From contig NC_092091.1 in NCBI RefSeq assembly GCF_045679555.1, positions 15,461,572 to 15,525,571 of the forward strand: DNA of 64,000 bases, given 5' to 3'. A program made the position numbers and the translations under genes. The notes under the pieces were generated by a model. The model worked only from the letters and a program-made list of their open reading frames with translations. It made no database searches and had not been told where the DNA came from. Origin of the DNA: Salvelinus alpinus. Lineage: Eukaryota; Chordata; Actinopteri; Salmoniformes; Salmonidae. Below, piece after piece: positions 38,327 through 50,024 of the stretch (the first letter of the stretch is position 1; the number at the start of each line of letters is the position of its first letter).

Positions 38327-41271
38327 CAGTGCATTCGTAAAATGTGTTCAGACCCCTTGACTTTTTCCACATTCTGATACATTACAGCCTTATTCTAAAA
38401 TGGATTAAATAGTTTTTTCCCTCATCAATCTACACACAATACCCCATAATGACAACATTTTTATTCACATTTACATAAGTATTCAGACCCATTACTCAGT
38501 ACTTTGTTGAAGTACCTTTGGCAGCGATTACAGCCTTGAGTCTTCTTGGGTATGACGCTACAAGCTTAGCACACCTGTATTTGGGGAGTTTCTCCCATTT
38601 TTCTCTGCAGATCCTCTCAAGCTCTGTCAGGTTGGATGGGGAGCGTTGCTGCACGACTGTTTTCAGGTCTCTCCAGATATGTTCGATCCGGGCTCTAGCT
38701 GGGCCACTCAAGAACATTCAGAGACTTGTCCCGAAGCCACTGCTGTGCTGTCTTGGCGGTGTGCTTAGGGTCATTGTCCTGTTGGAAGGTGAACCTTCGC
38801 CCCTGTCTGAGGTCCTGAGGGCTCTGGAGCAGGTTTTCATCAAGGATCTCTCTGTACTTTGTTCCATTCATCTTTCACTCGATCCTGACTAGTCTCCCAG
38901 TCCCTGCCACTGAAAAACACCCCCACAGCATGATGCTGCCACCACCATGCTTCACTGTATGGATGGCGCCAAGTTTCCTCCTGATGGGACGCTTGGCATT
39001 CAGGCCAAAGAGTTCAATCTTGGTTTCATCAGACCAGAGAATCTTGTTTCTCATGGTCTGAGTCCTTTGTGACTTTTGGCAAACTCCAAGAGGGCTGTCA
39101 TGTGCCTTTAACTGAGGAGTGGCTTCCGTCTGGTCACTCTACCATAAAGGCCTGATTGGTGGAGTGCTATAGAGATGGTTGTCCTTCTGGAAGGTTCTCC
39201 CATCTCCAGAGGTACTCTAGAGCTCTGTTAGAATGTACATCCGCTTCTTGGTCACCTTCCTGAGGTCTACGGACAATTGCTTCGACCTCTTGGCTTGGTT
39301 TTTGCTCTGACATGCACTGTCAACTGTGGGACCTTAAATAGACAGGTGTAATGATAATGGCGCCGGAGGAGATGGCTGTCGTTTTACGGACCCTTAATCA
39401 ATTGTGCTATTGTGTGTGTTTTTTCACGTTATTTGTAACTTATTTTGTACATAATGTTTCTGCCACCGTCTTATGACTGAAAAGAGTTTCTAGATATCAG
39501 GACAGCGATTACTCACCCTTGCTGGAAGAATATTTTTTCTTTAACGAATCGGACGCAAAGGATTTTCTCTAGACACCCGACAAGGCCCTCATCCCCGTCA
39601 TTCACAGGAGAAAGAGACAGAGATATTGGGGACGTAGGTCTGGGTGACTTGTAAGGATCCGACGGCGAGTGGGTAGTCTGCCTTTACCATCTGTCCTATT
39701 AGCCAACATACAATCATTGGATAATAAAATGGACGAACTATGAGCATGTATATTCTACCAACGGGATATAAAAAACTGTATTATCTTATGTTTCACAGAG
39801 TCGTGGCTGAAAGATGACATGAATAACATACAGCTGGCGGGTTTTATGCTTTTTCGGCAGGATAGAACAACAGCCTCTGGTAATACACGTACATTTGAAA
39901 ACAACAGATGGTGCACGAAATCTAAGGAAGTTTCGAGGTTTTGCGCACCTGAGGTAGAGTATTTCATGATAAGCTGTAGACGACACTATTTACCGAGAGA
40001 GATTTCATCTATATTCTTCGTAGCTGTCTATTTACCACCGCAGACCGATGCTGGCACTAAGACCACAATCAATGAGCTGTATACAACCCTAAGCAAAAAG
40101 GAAAACGATCATCCAGAGGCAGCGCTCCTAGTGGCCGAGGACTTTAATGCAGGGAAACTTAAATTCGTTGTACCTCATTTTTACCAGCATGTTAAATGTG
40201 CAACCAGAGGGAAACAAACACATACAAAGCTCTCCCTCACCCTCCATTTGGCAAATCTGACCACAATTCTATCCTCCTGATTCCAGCTTACAAGGAAAAA
40301 CTAAAGCAGGAAGCACCATTGACTCAGTCAATAAAAAAGTGGTCAGAGGAAACAGATGCTAAGCAACAGGACTGTTTTTCACAAGGCACTACAGAGGGTA
40401 GAGCGTCCAGCCCAGTACATCACTGGGGCCAAGCTTCCTGCCATCCAGGACCTCTATACCAGGAAGGCCCTAAACATTGTCAAAGACTCCAGCCACCATA
40501 GTCATAGACTATTCTCTCTGCTACCGCACGGCAAGCGGTACCAGAGCGTCAAGTCTAGATCCAAAAGACTTTTGAACAGCTTCTACCCCCAAGCCATAAG
40601 ACTCATGAACAGCTAATCAAATGGCTACCCAGTCTATTTGCATTGCCCCCCCCCCCCCCCGCCCCCTATTTTATGCTGCTGCTACTCTCTTTTATTCTAC
40701 CTACATGTACATATTACCTCAATTACCTCGACTAACCGGTGCCCTCGCACATTGACTCTGTACTGGTACCCCCTGTATATAGCCTCGCTATTGTTATTTT
40801 TCTGCTGCTCTTGAATTATTATTTTTTATTTTTTTACCCAGCTATTTAAAAAAAAACTGCATTCTTGGTTCAGGGCTTGTAAGTCAACATTTCACTGTAA
40901 GGTCTACACCTGTTGTATTCGGCGCATGTGACAAATACAATTTAATTTGATTTGATTTTATGTGCTTTTACAAATCATGTCCAATCAATTTGAATTTACC
41001 ACAGGTGGACTCCAATCAAGTTGTAGAAACATCTCAAGGATGATCAATGGAAACAGGATGTACCTGAGCTCAATTTAGTCTCATAGCAAAAAATACTTAT
41101 GTAAATAAGGTATTTGCTAAAATTCCTAAAAACCTGTTTTCACTTTGTCATTATGGGGTATTGTATGTAGATTGATGAGGATTTTTTTTATTTAATCCAT
41201 TTTAGAATAAGGCTGTAACGTAACAAAATGTGGAAAGAGCCAAGAGGTCTGAATATTTTCTGAATGCACAG
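38327..41271 (-). mobile_element. Tc1-like transposon split by a LINE
   Basis: Left end CAGTGCATTCGTAAAATGTG after TA (38325-38326); right end CTGAATGCACAG before TA (41272-41273). Minus-strand transposase remnants are at 38717-38496 (IEHIWRDLKTVVQQRSPSNL, C-terminal end) and in the 38880-39300 region, all with lesions. A LINE occupies about 39350-40959; the Tc1 sequence continues at 40960 with the reverse of the same motifs seen near 34860-34920 in the sister copy. About 1.33 kb remains without the LINE. Confidence 0.87.
39350..40959 (+). mobile_element. Internally deleted LINE (APE-endonuclease type) inside a Tc1 element
   Basis: Contains an endonuclease remnant at about 39790-40280 (FTESWLKDDMNNIQLAG, FFVAVYLPPQTDAGTK, EDFNAGKLKFV) and a C-terminal tail at 40356-40616 ending SFYPQAIRLMNS and a stop, but the reverse transcriptase between them is missing: the sequence jumps at about 40375. 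The 3' end has CGCATGTGACAAATACAATT followed by TTTGATTTGATTT repeats, the usual end of a salmonid LINE. In the L2/CR1/Rex-like group by endonuclease type; the exact clade was not resolved. Confidence 0.82.
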
Positions 41272-41273
41272 TA

Positions 41274-41738
41274 TGGCTTTATATCACCCACTCTGGACAG
41301 GACAGCATCATGTTTTGCTAAAGTCTGGTATATAGCCCCCCTATTATATTAGCAGACAACTGTTGCCACAGACGACTCTGGTAACCTGCAGTGACCTTGT
41401 AAAATTACCATTCTCCACATGCAGTTGCAAGAAGGCGCTGATGGACATCGCCCATCTCCACATGCAGTTGCATAATGGCGCCAATGGCGCCAATGGACAT
41501 GGCCGCCTTGTTTCAGGCTCCTAAGTATCTTTGCATTTTTTTTTTTGTTTGTTAGATATTAGTGCGCAGTTGGAGCTAGGAACACAAGCATTTTGCTACA
41601 CCCGCAATAACATCTACTAACCATGTTTATGTGACAAATAAAATTTGAGTTGACTAATGGAAAACCACCATGGCACCCAGCGCACAGCCTGAATCCAAAC
41701 AAATAAAAACAAAAGTCATGTGTGTAGCTACATGATAT
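41274..41738 (+). mobile_element. Spacer with a LINE 3'-end fragment (about 41560-41655)
   Basis: GGAGCTAGGAACACAAGCAT then GACAAATAAAATTTGA is a typical 3' end of a fish LINE; the rest of the element is absent. Sequence 41290-41530 has no gene and contains a repeated GGCGCCAAT. Confidence 0.6.
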
Positions 41739-41739
41739 A

Positions 41740-43041
41740 CAGTTGAAGTCGGAAGTTTACATACATCTTAGCCAAATACATTTAAACTCAGTTTTTCACA
41801 ATTCTTGACATTTAATCCCAGTAAAAATTCCCTGTTTTAGGTCAGATAGGATCACCACTTTATTTTAAGAATGTGACATGTCAAAATAATAGCAGAGAGA
41901 ATGATTTATTTCAGCTTTCATTTATTTCATCACATTCCCAGTGGGTCAGAAGTTTACATACACTCAATTAGTATTTGGTAGCATTGCCTTTAAATTGTTG
42001 AACTTGGGTCAAATGTTTCAGGTAGTCTTCCACAAGCTTCCCACAATAAGTTGGATGAATTTTGGCCCATTCCTCCTGACAGAGCTGGTGTGACTGAGTC
42101 AGGTTTGTAGGCCTCCTTGCTCGCACACGCTTTTTCAGTTCTGCCCACAAATTATCTATAGGATTGAGGTCAGGGCTTTGTGATGGCCACTCCCAATGTC
42201 TTGACTTTGTTGTCCTTAAGCCATTTTGCCACAACTTTGGAAGTATGATTGGGGTCATTGTCCATTTGGAAGACCCATTTGCGACCAAGCTTTAACTTCC
42301 TGACCGATGTCTTGAGATGTTCCTTCAATATATCCACATAATTTTCTTCCTCATTGAGGCCATCTATTTTGTGAAGTGCACCAGTCCCTCCTGCAGCAAA
42401 GCACCCCCACAACATGATGCTGCCACCCCGTGCTTCACAGTTGGGATGGTGTTCTTTGGCTTGCAAGCCTCCCCATTTTCCCTCCAAACATAACGATGGT
42501 CATTATGGCCAAACAGTTCTATTTTCGTTTCATCAGACCAGAGGACATTTCTCCAAAAAGTACGAGCTTTGTCCCCATGTGCAGATGCAAACCGTAGTCT
42601 GGCTTTTTTATGGCAGTTTTGGAGCAGTGGCTTCTTCCTTTAGGGCGGGCATTCAGGTTATGTCGATATAGGACCTGTTTTACTGTGGATATAGATACTT
42701 TTGTGCCTGTTTCCTCCAGCATCTTCACAAGGTCCTTTGCTGTTATTCTGGTATTAATTTGCACTTTTCGCACCAAAGTACGTTAATCTGTAGGAGACAG
42801 AACGCGTCTCCTTCCTGGGCGGTATGACGACTGTGTGGTCCCATGGTGTTTATACTTGCGTACTATTGTGTGTACAGATGAACGTGGTACCTTCAGGCAT
42901 TTGGAAATTGCTCCCAAGGATGAACCAGACTTGTGGCGGTCTACAACTTTTTTTCTGCGGTCTTGGCTGATTTATTTTGATTTTCCCATGATGTCAAGCA
43001 AAGAGGCACTGAGTTTGAAGGTAGGCCTTGAAATCCACAGG
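41740..43041 (-). mobile_element. Tc1/mariner transposon (Sleeping Beauty-like), right end missing
   Basis: Left end CAGTTGAAGTCGGAAGTTTA after TA (41738-41739). The transposase reads on the minus strand in overlapping frames: 42776-42519 (LVKMLEETGTKVSISTVKQV), 42487-42170 (MLWGCFAAGGTGALHKIDGL, FQMDNDPNHTSK) and 42288-41968 (NPIDNLWAELKK), where the Glu of the catalytic triad is replaced by Asp. The start ATG near 42991 is followed at once by a TAA. The right inverted repeat is absent: similarity to 3689-5305 ends at about 43041. Confidence 0.88.
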
Positions 43042-43452
43042 AACACCTCCGGGTTAACTAGCTTGGTAATGCAAGCTAGCTTGCTAATGCACGTGTTAGC
43101 ATCAAGCTTCATCCCACAAACCACCAGCCTGATCTCTATCACAGTGTCAGAGCACCTGAGATGACGTTGTGATGGGAAATTAAATCATACTATTATTGCA
43201 TGAAAGTGGTTCATGATGCTAAAGTGGCTCAGTAGACAATTAGGCCAATATTCAGCTCAGTTCACTTCAAGTTAGTTCAGTTAAACTCGACTGAATTCAG
43301 TCTAGATCAGATCAGTTAATTTTAATTCAGTTGAGTTCAATTCAGTCACTGAATTACAGCTGTGGGACTTGGGGAGGGATAAGGAATGTGATTATCAAGA
43401 ATGGTCTAAGCAAATACAAGCTTTATCTTGAACATAACCTTTTAAACAAAGG
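43042..43452. other. Spacer with TTCAGTT-type simple sequence
   Basis: 43250-43360 is rich in TTCAGTT/AATTCAGT words. No gene. Confidence 0.5.
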
Positions 43453-43457
43453 ATATG

Positions 43458-43873
43458 TGTCACACCCTGGCCTTAGTTATCTTTGTTTTCTTTATTATTT
43501 TAGTTAGGTCAGGGTGTGACATGGGGGATGTATGTGTTTTGAATTGTCTAGGGGTTTTTGTATGTTTATGGGGCAGTGTTCAGTCTAGGTGTTTGTATGT
43601 CTATGGTTGCCTTGATTGGTTCTCAATTAGAGACAGCTGTCTATCGTTGTCTCTGATTGGGAACCATATTTAGGCAGCCATATTAATTAGGTAGTTCGTG
43701 GGTAATTGTCTATGTGTAGTGTTTAGTGTCAGCACTATTTGTTCTATAGCTTCACGCTTGTTGTTTTGTCTAGTTTGTATAGTGTTCGTTTCGTCTTAAA
43801 TAAAAAGAGAAGATGTATTGTTATCACGCTGCGCCTTGGTCCTCCTCTCTTCCACATTACGACGATCGTGACA
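43458..43873. mobile_element. Solo LTR
   Basis: Starts TGTCACACCC and ends GATCGTGACA, with 5-bp target duplication ATATG (43453-43457 and 43874-43878). It has AATAAA at about 43799. Both the terminal 6-bp inverted repeat and the 5-bp duplication fit a gypsy-like retrotransposon that recombined out, leaving one LTR. Confidence 0.88.
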
Positions 43874-43878
43874 ATATG

Positions 43879-44205
43879 ACTAATCAAATGAGGATTTATA
43901 ATGACACTATTAAGAATGGGATTCAGCTATCACTTACTATTGTTATTTCTTTATGTCATTAGCACTGTGTGGAAAGGAATGTTAGCATGTGAGCTTTTCA
44001 ATGATCAGGTAGAGCTATCAAAATTGACTCATGGTTGCATTTGTAACAATCACTTTTCAGCTGTAGTTTCACCTTTCATGTGTATGTGCGTGAGTGTGTG
44101 CGTGTGTGTGTGTTTGTGCATGTGCATGTGCGTGCATGAGTGAGAGAGGTTTCGAGCCACAGAGGCTCCCCAACAGATGGACAGAGCAGAAAGGGGGGGA
44201 TTCAC
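43879..44205. other. Spacer with GT-rich microsatellite
   Basis: 44078-44142 is an imperfect (TG)n run with GTGCATGTGCATG words. No gene. Confidence 0.6.
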
Positions 44206-45005
44206 CTCTATAGAACCTCTATAGGTTAACCGCTATAGAACCTTGACCTCCCCTTTATAGAACATTGACCCCCTGGTCCCAGACCATTTGGCAGACCATG
44301 TATAGTATGTTACTGGGTGCCTTGATCCCCTTCTGCTATAGAACCTTGATCCACTTATGTTACAGAACCTTGACCCCCTCCTGCTACAGTATAGAACCTT
44401 GACCCCCTCCTGTTAAAGAACCTTGATAGCCTTATGTTATAGAACCTTAAACCCCTCCTGCTATAGAACATTGAGTCCCTCCTGCTATAGAACCTTGAAC
44501 CCCTCCTGCTATAGAACCTTGATCTCCTCCTGTTAAAGGATCTTGATCCCATCCTGCTATAGAACCTGAAGCCCCTCCTGCTGTAGAACCTGAAGCCCCT
44601 CCTGCTGTAGAACCTTGACCCCCTCCTGCTATAGAACCTTGACCCCCTCCTGCTATAGAACCTTGACCTCCCCTTTATAGAAGATTGACCCCCTCCTGCT
44701 ATAGAACCTTGACCCCTCCTGCTATAGAACCTTGACCTCCCCTTTATAGAACATTGACCCCCTCCTGCTATAGAACCTTGACCCCTCCTGCTATAGAACC
44801 TTGACCCCTTCCTGCTATAGAACCTTGATCCCCTCCTGCTATAGAACATTGATCCCCTCCTGCTATATAACCTTGATCCCCTCCTGTTATTGAACCTTTA
44901 CCTCCTCCTTCTATAGAACCTTGATTCCCACCTGCTATAGAACATTGATCCCCTCCTTCTATAGAACCTTGATCCCTTCCTGCTATAGAACCTTGACGCC
45001 CTCCT
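44206..45005. repeat. Minisatellite, about 25-bp unit, 800 bp
   Basis: About 30 imperfect copies of CTATAGAACCTTGACCCCCT plus CCTG. Some copies are shortened to 22 or 24 bp. The 164-codon minus-strand frame at 44355-44849 (repeating YSRRGSRF) is open only because many units are 24 bp long. Confidence 0.93.
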
Positions 45006-45769
45006 GCCCCCAGAATATGATTCTAGGGGATGATAGATAAAAGTCTACACATAATGCTCCTTGATATACATGCACACACACACGCGTTTCTCTTTATTGA
45101 GACCTATACAGATGTATTTCCTGGATGCTTTTAGTGTGTGAACCCTCTGGAGGGTTGGGAAAGGGCCTATGCAAAGGGACACGATAGCATTCTCTACTTA
45201 TCTTACATTCATTAAGTAGTGATCAACTTCATCCTATCCTCGACCTTTCAAAGTTAAACATGGCAAAACTGTCTTGAAAAAACTACTTAATTTGTGGTTC
45301 CCAGATATTATCCAATGATTAGCTTTCTAGAGGGAAACAATGTGGATTATAGTTGTCAGGATTAACTTGATAATACTCCAGTATGTCGATAAGAAGTTTT
45401 GTTTTGTGACGGAAATTAGATGAGAATGTGATTAGAATTGTAACCATGGTGATATCAAGGCTCTCACTCTCTCTGTAGATGGCTATTGCTTTAGGAGAGA
45501 GGAGATTGAGGTTTTCTGCAGTGGATTATAGAGATTTAACGATTCGTTCTTGTTTCTGTGAGTATCCCACACTGGGTTGGAACTTCATAGCCTCAGCTCT
45601 CTGTATTGGAAGCAGTCCTCTTGTATCTCACAGTCATACAGAAATCAAAGAAAATCCTTACGGAGAAACCATGTGAATTTCACATGTGATCACGTGACCT
45701 CGTGGGGTTTTTTCATAAGGGAAGTTCAATGCAGTGAGGCACAGGCAGCAGGTGTGTAGCAAGGTTTAT
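45006..45769. other. Intergenic, no gene recognised
   Basis: No exon, RNA or repeat family was recognised. Confidence 0.45.
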
Positions 45770-45965
45770 TTTGTGTGTGTGTTTCGCTAAACACACACAC
45801 ACACACAAAACAAACATATGTTGACAAGAAGACAAGTACGCATAAATATGCCCAAACCCACGCCCCACCCCAGCACCCCACAAACAGAGGTGCTTACAAT
45901 TGCACATAGACACAGACATGGACACACAGACACACACACACGGACACACACACACGGACAAACAC
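45770..45965. repeat. TG/CA microsatellites facing each other
   Basis: TGTGTGTGTGTTT (45771-45783) faces AAACACACACACACACAC (45788-45805), a small hairpin; a second CA-rich run with GACACA/CGGACACA words lies at 45903-45960. Confidence 0.85.
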
Positions 45966-46056
45966 CAGGGGCACATTACGTATTTGCTGTCTTGTAATTT
46001 CTGCCATTTTCATTTCATATTCATCAAACATTAATTTGACTCCTGAAAAGAATGGA

Positions 46057-46758
46057 GTCCAAAGGGATTTGATCTCCACACATCAGCATGCTCTCCCTAA
46101 TCTTCAAACAAAGGGATTTGATCTCCCTTCATCAGCATGCTCTCCCTAATCTAAATCTTCAGACAAAAGGATCTGATCTCCCCTCATCAGCATGCTCTCC
46201 CTAATCTAAGTCTTCAGACAAAGGGATTTGATCTCCCCACATCAGCATGCTCTCCCTAATCTAAGTCTTCAGACAAAGGGATTTGATCTCCCCACATCAG
46301 CATGCTCTCCCTAATCTAAGTTTTCAGACAAAGGGATTTGATCTCCCCACATCAGCATGCTCTCCCTAATCTAAGTCTTCAGACAAAGGGATTTGATCTC
46401 CCCACATCAGCATGCTCTCCCTAATCTAAGTCTTCAGACAAAGGGATTTGATCTCCCCACATCAGCATGCTCTCCCTAATCTGTCTTCAGACAAAGGGAT
46501 TTGATCTCCCCACATCAGCATGCTCTCCCTAATCTAAGTCTTCAGACAAAGGGATTTGATCTCCCCACATCAGCATGCTCTCCCTAATCTAAGTCTTCAG
46601 ACAAAGGGATTTGATCTCCCCACATCAGCATGCTCTCCCTAATCTAAGTCTTCAGACAAAGGGATTTGATCTCCCCTCATCAGCATGCTCTCCCTAATCT
46701 AAGTCTTCAGACAAAGGGATTTGATCTCCCCACATCAGCATGCTCTCCCTAATCTAAA
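46057..46758. repeat. 55-bp minisatellite, 13 copies
   Basis: The unit contains TCTTCAGACAAAGGGATTTG, then ATCTCCCCACATCAGCATGC and TCTCCCTAAT. The core CATCAGCATGCTCTCCCT occurs 13 times at about 55-bp spacing (two units are 51-52 bp, two 58 bp or 48 bp). The copies 46201-46740 are almost identical, the outer ones more diverged. Confidence 0.95.
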
Positions 46759-47749
46759 TCAATGTAGCATTCTCAGACTCATGAAATATAATAACCATTA
46801 GGGCTTACCCTGCAGCATAGTAACTTTAAGGTGCTGTTCTAAGAGAGTACATTAGATCATGTTACTGCATTCCCCAGTCCTTTCTCTAAATGACTTCTCT
46901 CTCTGTCAGATGTAACACTTCCCACTGGGCAGACACTGGTTGAGTCAGCGTTGTGTCCATGTCCTTTAGATGTTGAATTGAGTGCTCTGATGAAAGGAGT
47001 GGGTCACTCAAAACTGTTCCTGACATTTCCCTGACATGGTGACATTCATACGACATTTTAGAAGAAAAAAAGACTCTATTAAGATCAGCTACTCTAAACT
47101 ACAGCAGACATGAGAAGTAACAATCCTCCAATCCTCCTTATCATAGTGGACAAACAACCACCAAAGAGCAATGCTTTTTCTCAGCCTTGACAGTTGTATT
47201 CAAGCTGAGTCATTGCTGAATGGTTTGTGCAGATACACTGTCCGGCTATAGACCCCCTTTTGTGTTGCACTTGAGAGAGCCAATGCCGCTTAGTTCACTC
47301 TGTAGTTGTAAAGACCACCTCCACCCACCCTTGAGATGAGTGTTAACCCACTCTAATCGCAGACAGTCACCCGGTGTCACATCAGTGTGTGTTGATGTGT
47401 CATGCTTAGGGCCCTGTGTAATGCTGTACAGTTAAACCATTTGCACTGTTTCATTCAGCTGGACTGTGGCTACCCAGTATTAGAATGCCACCTGTGGAAG
47501 CAATAACTTCACTGAATATCAAAGGTTTTACTGAATAGAAAAGCACTTGATGGAGTTACTGTTGACCTCTTATTAAGGACACTGGGATATGTCCTGCTGT
47601 TTAACGGTCATTTCAATGAATGATGAGTGCAATGTGTCATTGCTATGTGAAATGATGTAACCAGTTCAAGTTGCCTTATTGGTTTCAAAATGTATTTCAT
47701 TTAATCCATGAGGTGTTTCCCACCCAAAACGGGATATATACAAAATAGC
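46759..47749. other. Intergenic, no gene recognised
   Basis: No exon, RNA or repeat family was recognised. Confidence 0.45.
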
Positions 47750-48562
47750 CTCCAATACCCTACTCAATAAATTGGATGCAGTCTATCACAGTGCCATCCA
47801 TTTTGTCACCAAAGCCCCATATACTACCCACCACTGCGACCTGTACGCTCTCGTTGGCTGGCCCTCGCTTTATACTTGTCGCCAAACCCACTGGCTCCAG
47901 GTCATCTACAAGACCCTGCTAGGTAAAGTCCCCCCTTATCTCAGCTCGCTGGTCACCATAGCAGCACCCACCTGTAGCACGCGCTCCAGCAGGTATATCT
48001 CTCTGGTCACCCCCAAAACCAATTCTTCCTTTGGCCGCCTCTCCTTCCAGTTCTCTGCTGCCAATGACTGGAATGAACTACAAAAATCTCTGAAACTGGA
48101 AACACTTATCTCGCTCACTAGCTTTAAGCACCAGCTGTCAGAGCAGCTCACAGATTACTGCACCTGTACATAGCCCATCTATAATTTAGCCCAAACAACT
48201 ACCTCTCCTCCTACTGTATTTATTTATTTTGCTCCTTTGCACTCCATTATTTCTATCTCTAGTTTGCACATTCTTCCACTGCAAATCTACCATTCCAGTG
48301 TTTTACTTGCTATATTGTATTTACTTCGCCACCATGGCCTTTTTTTTGCCTTTACCTCCCTTATCTCACCTCATTTGCTCACATTGTATATAGACTTATT
48401 TTTCTACTGTATTATTGACTGTATGTTTGTTTTACTCCATGTGTAACTCTGTGTTGTTGTATGTGTCGAACTGCTTTGCTTTATCTTGGCCAGGTCGCAA
48501 TTGTAAATGAGAACTTGTTCTCAACTTGCCTACCTGGTTAAATAAAGGTTAAATAAAAATAT
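47750..48562 (+). mobile_element. 5'-truncated LINE: end of reverse transcriptase plus 3' UTR
   Basis: Open frame to a stop at 48171-48173 encodes the C-terminal end of a LINE ORF2 (HWLQVIYKTLLGKVPPYLSS, FQFSAANDWNELQKSLKL). The 3' untranslated part ends GAGAACTTGTTCTCAACTTG, then CCTACCTGGTTAAATAAAGG and TTAAATAAA. The tail is similar to that of the SINEs in this window. The 5' side begins abruptly, as expected of incomplete reverse transcription. Confidence 0.85.
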
Positions 48563-48911
48563 GAGAGGAATTGTTGTCACTGTTATCCCTTGACTAACCC
48601 AGAGGAATCAGTGCAAAATACAGATTTATCGCCCCCTACAGTTACTTTACACTATCAGCAGGAGTTGAATTTACATTGCCCTTTTTCATGATGCATTCCC
48701 TTCCTGTCTGGCTAGGCGAGTCTACTGGATACATGTTTTCAAATGGAGGAACGCTAAGAGCAACAAGGACCTCGGGTGGAACATAGTGGTATGGTCTGGT
48801 TTATTTGTTTACATTGTCCCCTTAGTGAGACACATAGGCACTCTAGCCAGAAGACACATGGATTCATGATGTGGATCTGCAACGTCCAATAATATCTGTG
48901 AGAAATGACTG
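48563..48911. other. Intergenic, no gene recognised
   Basis: No feature was recognised. Confidence 0.4.
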
Positions 48912-49247
48912 AAATCAAATCACATTTTATTTGTCACATGCCCGAATACATCAGGTATAGACTTTACTGTGAAATGCTTACTTACGAGCCTTTTCCCAGC
49001 AATGCAGCATTAAAAAGTATTTTCATGATCAATGTATTTTTTTTAAATCTGTCAGACAGACACAAAGTTCCCTCGAGCTAAACAACAGGTTTTGAAAGCC
49101 ATCTGGAGAAATGCTTACTTACGAGCCTTTTCCCAGCAATGCAGAGTTAAAAAGTATTTTCATGATCAATGTATTTTTTTAAAAAATCTGTCAGACAGAC
49201 ACAAAGTTCCCTCGAGCTAAACAACAGGTTTTGAAAGCCATCTGGAG
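48912..49247 (-). repeat. LINE 3'-end fragment followed by a 137-bp tandem duplication
   Basis: 48912-49000 is the reverse of the LINE end seen at 40870-40959 (AAATCAAATCACATTTTATT, then TGTCACATGC). From 48974 a 137-bp unit beginning ATGCTTACTTACGAGCC is repeated at 49111, nearly identical, ending at about 49247. The duplication includes the border between the LINE piece and non-LINE sequence. Confidence 0.8.
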
Positions 49248-49340
49248 ATTTGTGAACAGGAAACTTGACATTGACAGGAAATGCCAGTTGTCTATATACC
49301 TGATGAATTCTGGCCTTACAGTGTCATAAGATATTGGGTA

Positions 49341-49555
49341 CTGTATATCACATTAGAAACCTAGTTAAAGGTTGTGGATAAACAGTATATCACATTAGAA
49401 ACCTAGTTAAAGGTTGTGGATATACAGTATATCACATTAGAAACCTAGTTAAAGGTTGTGGATATACAGTATATCACATTAGAAACCTAGTTAAAGGTTG
49501 TGGATATACAGTATATCACATTAGAAACCTAGTTAAAGGTTGTGGATAGACAGTA
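49341..49555. repeat. 42-bp tandem repeat, five copies
   Basis: The words ATATCACATTAGAAACC and TAGTTAAAGGTTGTGGATA recur at exact 42-bp intervals (the CACATTAG core at 49349, 49391, 49433, 49475 and 49517). Near-identical copies. Confidence 0.92.
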
Positions 49556-49724
49556 TATCCAGTTACACTTGTGATCTTGTCTTTACTTGGAAATGATGGT
49601 ATTTCACCATAATGTGTACTTTTACATCACCATCAAATGTGTTTACACTTTTCACAGCAGTTTCAATTATGTTTTCGTATTTTCACCAAAAGTGCAGTGT
49701 GTTCATACCTTTTACCTGAACTTT

Positions 49725-49730
49725 TTTATT
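49725..49730 (-). terminator. Candidate poly(A) signal of the SPAM1-like gene
   Basis: AATAAA on the minus strand about 300 bp past the stop codon. If used, the 3' untranslated region would contain the whole MITE at 49853-50014. By motif only. Confidence 0.35.
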
Positions 49731-49852
49731 AGAATTTTTTACATATGGTAGCAACCCAAACTAGTCTCCCAAACATAAACTCAAGAAGCCCTGGAAACTC
49801 CAAGTGACAGTACAACACAGTACAACACCTCCTTTTGTCCACAATACACATA

Positions 49853-50014
49853 CATCACAGGTGGCTTGTGGCACCTTAATTGGGCTCATAGTAATGGCTG
49901 GAACGGAATAAATCAAATGGTATCAAACACATGGTTTTCTTATGCTTGATACCAATCCATTCACTCCCTTCCAGCCATTATTAGCAGTCTTCCCTTCACC
50001 AGCTTCCTGTGATG
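49853..50014. mobile_element. Palindromic MITE at the 3' end of the SPAM1-like gene
   Basis: Arms CATCACAGGTGGCTTG and its near complement before 50014 face each other; the inner arms GTAATGGCTGGAACGGAA and CCCTTCCAGCCATTA are also complementary. It is related to 999-1161. Its edge is only about 10 bp from the stop codon of the neighbouring gene (50025-50027). Confidence 0.7.
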
Positions 50015-50024
50015 TTGCACATCA

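Noticed and set aside
39819-40280. Host gene with endonuclease domain
   Set aside because: The frame is the endonuclease part of a LINE with the reverse transcriptase deleted and LINE 3' end following.
46057-46758. Regularly spaced repeats resembling a CRISPR array
   Set aside because: The 55-bp units are contiguous with no unique spacers, there are no cas genes, and this is vertebrate DNA; it is a minisatellite.
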